Position numbers and translations under genes: made by a program. A stretch of DNA of 22,206 nt from a virus. The stretch's first letter is position 1, and each line of letters starts with the position of its first letter. The stretch is from the IMG/VR virus record IMGVR_UViG_3300044712_000831, positions 1 through 22,206 of that record. The stretch is one strand, 5' to 3'. Below are positions 8,089 to 12,799 of this stretch, piece after piece. The notes under the pieces were generated by a model, which was not told the origin of the DNA, did not search any database, and worked only from the letters and a program-made list of their open reading frames with translations.

Positions 8089-8513
8089 AAGATCACCTCG
8101 GCGGTCTTCTCTTTGAGAGCGTCAGCCAGCATTTCTCTGGTTATATCGTCAGACTCAAAATCTAGGTCGATGATGTGATGCTCCGGGAGCTGAAGGAATA
8201 TCGTCTTCTGCTTGTAATGCTTTTCGTCGCTCAGCGTTATGCGTCCACCTTGGGTGGCTATCAGCGCGCCCAGCATATCGAAGACGCGTTGCAGTCCAGC
8301 CGCTCTCTGGTAGATGATGATTCGGTAGTCAATCTGCGTCGGTGTGTAGTGCGCATGCACGACGAGGCAAGGGTGGTTGGCTATGTTTGCATCGCGCAGC
8401 AGGTTTGCTAATTGCTCAATCATGTCCGCAGTAGCACGGTTGGCATTCATCACGTTCATGGTGCTGATGAAGCTGCTAGTTATTGTTGATACTTCGGCTT
8501 CAAATAAGCTCAT
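8085..8513 (-). CDS. Hypothetical protein, 142 aa
   Basis: It begins MSLFEAEVSTITSSFISTMN, with AGGGTGA upstream as a plausible binding site and an ATGA overlap with the recombinase stop. It looks like an alpha/beta protein (HPCLVVHAHYTPTQIDYRII, then KTIFLQLPEHHIIDLDFESD). Base composition is more AT-rich than the recombinase gene. I do not recognise a family or motif. Confidence 0.7.
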   Translation of the reverse strand: MSLFEAEVSTITSSFISTMNVMNANRATADMIEQLANLLRDANIANHPCLVVHAHYTPTQIDYRIIIYQRAAGLQRVFDMLGALIATQGGRITLSDEKHYKQKTIFLQLPEHHIIDLDFESDDITREMLADALKEKTAEVIL

Positions 8514-9244
8514 GCTGTCACCCTCCCTTCAAACGCCTTCCGCAACCCCGCAACCCGCACCCGCGGCTTACCATGCACCTTCCCGTCCACCTCGCGCATC
8601 GCCGCCGCCATCTCCTCGCGGTCTACCTTGGTATAAATCTCCGTGCTGCGCCGCGAAATCTGCCCAAGACGAGCCTGCACAATGCGAAGCGGGTCGGTGC
8701 ATTCAGAGGTCGCCACAATGTTTTTCGCATGCGTATGGCGGAACCAGTGCGGAGAAACCCCCTCCGGCAAACCCGCCTGCCGCGCCCAAAACGCCACCCG
8801 CAGCTCAAACGCCCGCACCGTCATCGCCTTGCCGCCCGCCACGCTCCGGCGCGAAACAATCAGCGCCTCATTCACCCCGGCACCCTCGCGCAGTGAAAGT
8901 ATCGCCAGCAACGCCTCGCGCACCGACTTGGTGAGATACACCGACAAATCCGCCGCCACCGCCGCCACAGGCTTATCGCCCGACTTCGCCTTGCCGCGCA
9001 CCGACTTCTTGCGGTGCTCCTTCGGCACAAACAAATAGCCGGACTGCAAAGCATCCGCCGCATCAGCGCAAGACACCGCCAAACACTCCCCGACGCGCAT
9101 CCCGCTGCCGATCAGCAACTGACACACCGCCGCATCGCGCCGCGCAATCGGGCTGGAAAACTGCTTGATCGTGGAGAGCAGCTTGCGCTGCTCATCCAAG
9201 GTCAGAAACCGCTTAAAAACAAAATCCTCATGAGGACTATTCAT
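8510..9244 (-). CDS. Tyrosine recombinase, catalytic domain only
   Basis: A 244-residue protein of the tyrosine recombinase/integrase family, which breaks and rejoins DNA through a phosphotyrosine. Visible active-site residues are Arg50 in SGMRVGE, a likely beta-hairpin Lys in KEHRKKSVRGKAKSG, His166-x2-Arg169 in PHWFRHTHAKN, and Tyr204 in STEIYTKVD. The position usually held by His/Trp in LGH is Gln195 (ARLGQISRRS). The protein starts almost at the catalytic domain, so the N-terminal SAM-like core-binding domain is missing. Compact recombinases like this are known in proteobacterial prophages. The start is ATG 9244, preceded by GGAG. It sits inside the early operon with no recognisable attP beside it, so integration, dimer resolution and a DNA-processing role all remain possible. 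Confidence 0.88.
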   Translation of the reverse strand: MNSPHEDFVFKRFLTLDEQRKLLSTIKQFSSPIARRDAAVCQLLIGSGMRVGECLAVSCADAADALQSGYLFVPKEHRKKSVRGKAKSGDKPVAAVAADLSVYLTKSVREALLAILSLREGAGVNEALIVSRRSVAGGKAMTVRAFELRVAFWARQAGLPEGVSPHWFRHTHAKNIVATSECTDPLRIVQARLGQISRRSTEIYTKVDREEMAAAMREVDGKVHGKPRVRVAGLRKAFEGRVTA

Positions 9245-9270
9245 TTCGCTCGCTCCAATTTAAAAACCCA

Positions 9271-9393
9271 CTACCAACGGCTGCCGATCAACAGCAACAC
9301 CCCCAAACAACACACCACACCCACCACCAGCGACCCCACCAAATCCGCCCGCTCATCCGGCGATAGGGATAACCACCAAGCCGGCGCTCTCAT
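9271..9393 (-). CDS. Tiny single-pass membrane peptide, 40 aa
   Basis: A 40-codon ORF in the gap between the recombinase and the 65-aa gene. It has AAGGA eight bases before ATG 9393 and stops with TAG at 9273-9271. The peptide has an amphipathic start (WWLSLSPDERADL) and one hydrophobic helix (about residues 19-36, VGSLVVGVVCCLGVLLLIG), ending SRW. The ribosome binding site and the clean membrane helix support translation. The function is unknown. Confidence 0.5.
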   Translation of the reverse strand: MRAPAWWLSLSPDERADLVGSLVVGVVCCLGVLLLIGSRW

Positions 9394-9409
9394 ACACATT
9401 CCTTCACGG

Positions 9410-9607
9410 CTATTTAGACGAACTGGATTGACTGACGCGGCCGTTAACGCACGGCTTCCCGCCGCTCAGCAAGCGGGCTTCCAGCTCGGGGCGAAACACA
9501 TTGATAAACGCGCGGCTAATGCTGACCTGCTCGCCAGGCTGCAAATTGTCGGAAAGGGTTGTAATGCCGCGCTTGGACAAAGAAGAGGGGGCAGGGCGAA
9601 AGCTCAC
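9410..9607 (-). CDS. Hypothetical protein, 65 aa
   Basis: It starts with GTG at 9607, which overlaps the stop of the cII-like gene (GTGA) and has a strong GGAGGTG site upstream. The product begins VSFRPAPSSLSKRGITTLS, with a middle segment QVSISRAFINVFRPELEARLL and a Ser-rich end. Coupling to cII argues it is real; no family is recognised. Confidence 0.6.
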   Translation of the reverse strand: MSFRPAPSSLSKRGITTLSDNLQPGEQVSISRAFINVFRPELEARLLSGGKPCVNGRVSQSSSSK

Positions 9608-10077
9608 TTGGCACCTCCCGACATCTCTTTCATACGCACCAAACCTTCAAGAATGGCCGCAATCCACTCGTGCGCCTCTTTCTCGATAGCGGTGAACTCA
9701 TCCGCGCTGATCGAATCGTCTTTCTCAAGAGACTGATGCAGCACACGGTAAAAATCACCGCCCTCATGCTCGATCTTGAGGATGTGCAACATCAACGTAT
9801 CGGTGGATAAACTGGAAAGATCGGGCAGCTCGACATGAGCGCCGCCGACAGTACGGCTGAATGCCTGAGCGATGCGCTTATCGCCGGTGAGCAGTGTCGC
9901 CAGAACGAGATCGCGCACGGTAGGCTTATTGTGGTTGTTCTCGTTTTCGTTTGAATTGCACTTGTTGTACAGCGTGCCGCGCGACATGCTCATCATCGCG
10001 GCAAGCTTATCCACGCCGAAATCAAAAACCACGTCATGGAAAGCCTGCTGCACATCCATAGGGAATTGCTGGCCCAT
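9604..10077 (-). CDS. Phage CII-family transcriptional regulator (CP76-like)
   Basis: A 157-residue protein of the phage regulatory CII / CP76 family. The N-terminal DNA-binding region includes FHDVVFDFGVDKLAAMMSM followed by SRGTLYNKCN; the phrase KPTVRDLVLATLLTGDKRI is typical of the family, and the C-terminal helices (EFTAIEKEAHEWIAAILEGL) complete it. It is second in the leftward early operon after cro, the place of cII in lambdoid phages, and probably tilts the lysis-lysogeny choice. Its ribosome binding site (GGAGGGT, seven bases before ATG 10077) lies in the 3' arm of a strong predicted hairpin at 10085-10120, so translation is probably controlled by RNA structure (inference). Confidence 0.88.
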   Translation of the reverse strand: MGQQFPMDVQQAFHDVVFDFGVDKLAAMMSMSRGTLYNKCNSNENENNHNKPTVRDLVLATLLTGDKRIAQAFSRTVGGAHVELPDLSSLSTDTLMLHILKIEHEGGDFYRVLHQSLEKDDSISADEFTAIEKEAHEWIAAILEGLVRMKEMSGGAK

Positions 10078-10084
10078 CTGTGAA

Positions 10085-10120
10085 ACCCTCCAAAAAGTTA
10101 ACCTTTTGCTGCTGGAGGGT
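10085..10120 (-). promoter_or_regulatory. Hairpin burying the cII ribosome binding site
   Basis: In the leftward transcript, ACCCUCCA (10120-10113) pairs perfectly with UGGAGGGU (10092-10085), which is the cII Shine-Dalgarno. Inside, AAAAG (10107-10103) pairs with CUUUU (10097-10093) around a GUUAA loop, leaving only a five-base GCAGC bulge. That gives 8+5 base pairs ending eight bases before the start codon. No U-run follows, so it is not a simple terminator. Translational control is inferred from the structure. Confidence 0.7.
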
Positions 10121-10126
10121 GCGGGG

Positions 10127-10160
10127 GATACTGCGAACGCCTAACAAGCGAGCGAGTATC
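10127..10160 (-). promoter_or_regulatory. Second hairpin of the cro-cII leader
   Basis: GATACT (10127-10132) and AGTATC (10155-10160) form a 6-bp perfect outer stem. CG/CG and CGC/GCG continue it around the loop at 10141-10147 with small internal bulges. It is weaker than its two neighbours. It could be a spacer element or part of an alternative fold of the leader. Confidence 0.4.
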
Positions 10161-10174
10161 ACGAGCACCCGAAT

Positions 10175-10200
10175 CATCCCTGCACTCCAATGCAGGGATG
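10175..10200 (-). promoter_or_regulatory. Perfect 10-bp hairpin just after cro
   Basis: CATCCCTGCA (10175-10184) and TGCAGGGATG (10191-10200) are perfect inverted repeats around a six-base loop. In the leftward RNA the loop reads UUGGAG, the same six bases as the start of the cII ribosome binding region, so it is complementary to the CUCCA of the anti-SD arm at 10085-10120. No T-run follows. The position matches that of nutR/tR1 in lambda, but no boxA was found. Confidence 0.55.
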
Positions 10201-10207
10201 GTCATCC

Positions 10208-10223
10208 GTTAATTGTGCTTAAC
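10208..10223. promoter_or_regulatory. Outlying operator-like site at the 3' end of cro
   Basis: GTTAAT-TGTG-CTTAAC matches the switch operator consensus (GTTAAG-N4-CTTAAC) at 11 of 12 positions and overlaps the cro stop codon. It lies about 200 bp from the main array. Binding by the repressor or Cro is inference. Confidence 0.45.
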
Positions 10224-10391
10224 AGCTGCTGATGAGACCTTTAGCTTCCCCTTCGTCAAAACCTCTAATTGATATGCTCTTCCTTCTGGAACGAGATCAC
10301 CCCATAAGTACACGGCATGTCTAGTTATTCCCAACTTATTGGCAAGTCGAGTTACCGATCCAAAATGATTAATTGCATCTTTAGTTTTCAT
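10209..10391 (-). CDS. cro: Cro-like repressor
   Basis: A 60-residue protein with a single helix-turn-helix. It starts MKTKDAINHFGSVTRLANKL, with the recognition part GITRHAVYLWGDLVPEGRAY, which closely fits the short Cro family of proteobacterial phages (YQLEVLTKGKLKV). It is the first gene of the leftward early operon, divergent from the repressor gene, with the operators between them. The predicted transcription start near 10414 gives a leader of about 23 bases without a clear ribosome binding site. It probably binds the same operators and shuts off the repressor gene. Confidence 0.88.
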   Translation of the reverse strand: MKTKDAINHFGSVTRLANKLGITRHAVYLWGDLVPEGRAYQLEVLTKGKLKVSSAAVKHN

Positions 10392-10398
10392 TTGATTT

Positions 10399-10414
10399 GT
10401 TAAGTTTGCTTTAC
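10399..10414. promoter_or_regulatory. Operator A of the switch
   Basis: GTTAAG-TTTG-CTTTAC, one mismatch from the palindrome GTTAAG-N4-CTTAAC. It overlaps the predicted start of the leftward transcript, in front of cro. Confidence 0.65.
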
Positions 10415-10420
10415 GGATGA

Positions 10421-10450
10421 ATGTTAAGTGAGCTTAACATTATGTGTCAA
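10421..10450 (-). promoter_or_regulatory. Leftward early promoter (PR-like)
   Basis: On the minus strand there is a perfect -35 TTGACA at 10450-10445, an 18-bp spacer, and a -10 TAACAT (four of six consensus bases) at 10426-10421, placing transcription start near 10414. Operator B lies over the spacer and -10 and operator D over the -35, so a bound repressor would block polymerase. It drives cro and the early operon. Confidence 0.65.
10423..10438. promoter_or_regulatory. Operator B of the switch (perfect palindrome)
   Basis: GTTAAG-TGAG-CTTAAC, both half-sites perfect. It sits over the -10 and spacer of the leftward promoter. Centre-to-centre it is 24 bp from operator A and 23 bp from operator D. 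Confidence 0.75.
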
Positions 10451-10461
10451 GCATATTTAAC
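10446..10461. promoter_or_regulatory. Operator D of the switch (weaker)
   Basis: GTCAAG-CATA-TTTAAC, one mismatch in each half-site. It overlaps the -35 box of the leftward promoter. Its centre is 23 bp from B and 21 bp from C, keeping the phase of the array. Confidence 0.5.
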
Positions 10462-10466
10462 GCATA

Positions 10467-10482
10467 TGTAAGTAGACTTAAC
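10467..10482. promoter_or_regulatory. Operator C of the switch
   Basis: TGTAAG-TAGA-CTTAAC, one perfect half-site and one with two mismatches, ending three bases before the repressor ATG. Occupancy here would probably block the repressor's own gene (autoregulation). Confidence 0.55.
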
Positions 10483-10485
10483 AAA

Positions 10486-10854
10486 ATGACAAATACTTCT
10501 GAGCGATTAGTTGAACGACTTAAAGAAACAGGAATGCAGCAATCTGACCTAGTTAGAGCTGCAAAAGTAAGTCGTGCAGCCGTATCTGGGTGGATTAGTG
10601 GAGAAACAAAGGAAATAAAACCTCGCCATTTATTTCATGTTGCGCGGGCGCTAGGAGTAGATCCTGAATGGTTATCAACAGGGAATGGAGAGAAGTTCCA
10701 ATCGATTACAAATTCAGAAAAAATAAATAAATCATATGTAGCTAGAGAAAAAGCTGGAAATTATTTAATAAATGAAGAAAAGCGTGAGTTGATAGCGATG
10801 ATCGAATCAATGCCGGAATCAAAAATACGCGCATTGCTTGAGATATTTAAATGA
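10486..10854 (+). CDS. Short CI-like repressor, no S24 self-cleavage domain
   Basis: The chosen start is ATG 10486 (MTNTSERLVERLKETG); an in-frame GTG at 10444 is rejected because it would place the operators inside the gene. The 122-residue product has a classical XRE helix-turn-helix at about residues 17-45 (MQQSDLVRAAKVSRAAVSGW), then the family phrase HLFHVARALGVDPEWLSTG. A short helical C-terminus (about 90-122, EEKRELIAMIESMPESKIR) probably mediates dimerisation. The LexA/CI-type peptidase (Ser/Lys dyad and Ala-Gly cleavage site) is absent. There is no Shine-Dalgarno before the start, so the mRNA may be leaderless, as for lambda cI. It is divergent from cro and is the likely prophage repressor. 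Confidence 0.85.
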   Translation: MTNTSERLVERLKETGMQQSDLVRAAKVSRAAVSGWISGETKEIKPRHLFHVARALGVDPEWLSTGNGEKFQSITNSEKINKSYVAREKAGNYLINEEKRELIAMIESMPESKIRALLEIFK

Positions 10855-10863
10855 GGAGAGTTA

Positions 10864-11094
10864 ATGCTTGAATTCAGATGTATCTGCTGCGAAAAGACTT
10901 CTCCGCATAGCATCAACTGGGATGTGTCCGGTGAAATCGCAACTGTATATACTCAATGTGTATCTTGTGGAGCTGCGGGAATAAGCTCGATAGGGAAAGA
11001 AATTTATCGTGCGCCTAACAGCGCGAGAATCCCCAAAGATTTTCAGATAGCGATGTTAAACGCCGTCTCTATTGCGCTTAGTCATGCCCATTGA
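10864..11094 (+). CDS. Small Cys-rich protein downstream of repressor, 76 aa
   Basis: It begins MLEFRCICCEKTSPHSINWD, nine bases after the repressor stop, with GGAGAG as ribosome binding site. Cys6, Cys8, Cys9 and the later CVSC suggest a zinc-ribbon fold. The second half is helical (PKDFQIAMLNAVSIALSHAH). Expressed with the repressor, it would be made in the lysogen. No specific family is recognised; candidate roles such as immunity or host interaction are speculation. Its 3' end overlaps the end of the minus-strand ORF at 11056. Confidence 0.65.
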   Translation: MLEFRCICCEKTSPHSINWDVSGEIATVYTQCVSCGAAGISSIGKEIYRAPNSARIPKDFQIAMLNAVSIALSHAH

Positions 11095-11262
11095 TGCCAG
11101 CGAGACGCGCCCCTTTATCATGGCTATGTTTAGTCTATACAGCATGCGCTGCCCGTGTGGGGTATGCGCCCCATCCATGATGATAGACTGCATCAACCGC
11201 TTCGCCTTAAACCGTGATGAGCGTATCTGATTATTTTTTGTCTTCATGATTTTTCCATTCAT
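11056..11262 (-). CDS. Possible small basic protein, 68 aa
   Basis: An ORF opposite the repressor operon, convergent with and overlapping the 3' end of the Cys-rich gene by 39 bases. The product (NQIRSSRFKAKRLMQSIIMD then HGQRMLYRLNIAMIKGR) is basic and amphipathic and looks more like a protein than most antisense shadows in the window. A second Met (MKTKNNQ) six codons in, with a weak GGAA upstream, is the better start. There is no strong binding site for either. It may instead be chance. Confidence 0.35.
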   Translation of the reverse strand: MNGKIMKTKNNQIRSSRFKAKRLMQSIIMDGAHTPHGQRMLYRLNIAMIKGRVSLASMGMTKRNRDGV

Positions 11263-11279
11263 TGATTGAGGAATTTAAA

Positions 11280-11804
11280 TTGAAAAAACTAACCGCTCTA
11301 CTCATCACCCTGCTGCTCATCACCGGCTGTGCTACATCAACACCGGGAGTTGATCCAAACGATAAAGCGGCCGTAACCGCAGGTATTACAACTTTTCGAG
11401 ACAACTTCAAAAAAGTAACCCACTATCAAGCTCCCGAAATACATTTTCGCGATGATGGGTTTGATCGCGTCAGCATTCGATCATGGAAGATTGATATAGA
11501 TACCGACGAACCTCCATATCAGATATACGTCAGCACAACACGCGGTCAATGGATATTTTTCGACACCACCTACGATTCAAACGGTACCAAACTTGAAACT
11601 CGTGTGATTGAGCGCGAAGTAGGATACTGCGATCAATATGGATGCAGGCTAAATGAAGCCATTGGCATCAACATCACCCGCGACTATCTGGAAAAATCCG
11701 CCGCCACCGGAATCTCATTCCAGATCAGCGGCTCAGGCGGTAAAGCCGCCTACACCATCCCCCCCGCCTACATACAAGCCTTCCTATCATCCGTTAAACC
11801 TTGA
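11280..11804 (+). CDS. Lipoprotein, possible lysogenic-conversion product
   Basis: The start chosen is TTG 11280, six bases after GAGGAA, giving a classic lipoprotein signal MKKLTALLITLLLITGC with lipobox LITG-Cys16; a TTG at 11262 in the same frame would put charged residues before the signal. The mature part of about 159 residues is predicted to be beta-rich, with two Cys (VGYCDQYGCRL) that could form a disulphide and no enzyme motif I can see. Position +2 after the lipid Cys is Ala, so outer-membrane sorting is expected by the usual +2 rule. It follows the repressor gene on the same strand, the classic place for genes expressed from the prophage, such as superinfection exclusion or surface change. 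That role is inference. Confidence 0.75.
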   Translation: MKKLTALLITLLLITGCATSTPGVDPNDKAAVTAGITTFRDNFKKVTHYQAPEIHFRDDGFDRVSIRSWKIDIDTDEPPYQIYVSTTRGQWIFFDTTYDSNGTKLETRVIEREVGYCDQYGCRLNEAIGINITRDYLEKSAATGISFQISGSGGKAAYTIPPAYIQAFLSSVKP

Positions 11805-11877
11805 TCCGCTGTGCGCAAGAACGATGTCTTTGTCCAAGCTCAGGGAGGTGGCCGTTAAAGGTGGTGAGACACCGATA

Positions 11878-11896
11878 ACGGTCGCACCGTCTTTTT
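11878..11896 (+). terminator. Possible terminator after the lipoprotein gene
   Basis: ACGGT-CGC-ACCGT is followed directly by CTTTTT. The stem is only five pairs, but it sits in the gap between two converging transcription units, where a stop is expected. The T-run ends inside the last codons of the leftward gene. Confidence 0.5.
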
Positions 11897-12443
11897 AAGG
11901 CAATTTGATACGCGGGCGAATATCGACATAGAGGTTGCGCACCTCGCCCGTTTTGAATGGTTCAGACAGATTCCAACCAAAGCGCAGCATATAGCCGTAA
12001 TCCTTGCTCTGCCTTCCCAGCCAGTCACGATGCCCGACCCACTTCCAATCGAAGTAGCGTTTGCCGTTGATCGTGGCCGTGCGGTAGCAGATTCCAAAGC
12101 GCGCGCCAAAATCACCGATGTCGATCAGCGGATCACCGACGCAGGTGTACTGTAATCCCGTCGAGATCACCACACCGCGCGCAGCCAGCCATCCGTAAGC
12201 CGGATTTCTCCGTAGCCACGCGGAACAGATCACATATAGATCGGTAACGCCTGCCATTTCTTTTTGCTTGAACGAATCGTCCCCGGTGCAGAGATTGTCA
12301 TCGGTCTGAAACCATCCCGGCCAATGGGGAAGCATCTGCGTTTTAACGTCCATGAAACGCGCAATGACTGGTGAGAATACCCAGCAGATAAGTGCGAGCA
12401 CGATCCAGATAATGGCACTCAATATATAGCGCAGGAACATCAT
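11895..12443 (-). CDS. Phage membrane-anchored protein at end of tail module
   Basis: A 182-residue protein with an N-terminal hydrophobic segment (residues about 4-25, RYILSAIIWIVLALICWVF) and a soluble part containing PGWFQTDDN, RRNPAYGWLA and KRYFDWKWVGHRDW. The WFQTxDN...RRNPAYG pattern recalls a family of phage proteins often found near the end of tail operons, whose role is not established. It overlaps the upstream gene by four bases (ATGATG start). It is the last gene of the late transcript in this window and converges with the lipoprotein gene. Confidence 0.75.
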   Translation of the reverse strand: MMFLRYILSAIIWIVLALICWVFSPVIARFMDVKTQMLPHWPGWFQTDDNLCTGDDSFKQKEMAGVTDLYVICSAWLRRNPAYGWLAARGVVISTGLQYTCVGDPLIDIGDFGARFGICYRTATINGKRYFDWKWVGHRDWLGRQSKDYGYMLRFGWNLSEPFKTGEVRNLYVDIRPRIKLP

Positions 12444-12799
12444 GTACCAGCCGGATATAACGGAGTTTTTGGAAGTACCGTCGACGCGGTATCAGTACCA
12501 TTCGCAATCAATCGCAAACTCGCAACATGAGCGATCCATTCCGGAGGGAACGCAATTCCGGCAGCCGCGCATCGCGCCAACGTACCGCGCGCACCGGTAA
12601 TTTGATCCAGCGCAATCTGCGCAGATTCTGCCAATATCATCCGATCATACTTTACAGATATTTCTGCTGCTGTTGGAACTGGAATTCCAGCCGGCCAATT
12701 GCTGAGTGTGCTGATAGCCAAATCAGCTGTTGAATCGTCTTCAATTGCATAACCAACTAGATTGGGATGTAGCGCCTGAATTGCTCGAAAATATTTCAT
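12440..12799 (-). CDS. Tail fibre assembly/chaperone-like protein, 119 aa
   Basis: It lies directly after the tail fibre gene, with an ATGA overlap. The last third, PPEWIAHVASLRLIANG followed by LPKTPLYPAGT, fits the C-terminal signature of phage tail-fibre assembly proteins (W...LR.I...LP..P..P). The N-terminus (MKYFRAIQALHPNLVGYAIE) is consistent with the short beta part of such proteins. It probably helps fold or attach the fibre. The assignment rests on signature and position. Confidence 0.65.
   Translation of the reverse strand: MKYFRAIQALHPNLVGYAIEDDSTADLAISTLSNWPAGIPVPTAAEISVKYDRMILAESAQIALDQITGARGTLARCAAAGIAFPPEWIAHVASLRLIANGTDTASTVLPKTPLYPAGT

Noticed and set aside
9240-9420. attP core next to the recombinase
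   Set aside because: No direct repeats or arm-type sites could be recognised around the gene on either side.
10175-10200. Classic rho-independent terminator after cro
   Set aside because: The stem is strong, but neither strand has a T-run after it, so an intrinsic terminator is not supported; it is listed as a leader hairpin instead.
10444-10485. Upstream GTG start for the repressor gene
   Set aside because: It would add 14 residues encoded by the operator region and lacks a ribosome binding site; the ATG at 10486 gives a normal repressor N-terminus.
11150-11175. GGGG...CCCC hairpin as a terminator of the repressor operon
   Set aside because: The stem is five pairs with no T-run, and it lies inside a candidate ORF; support is too weak.
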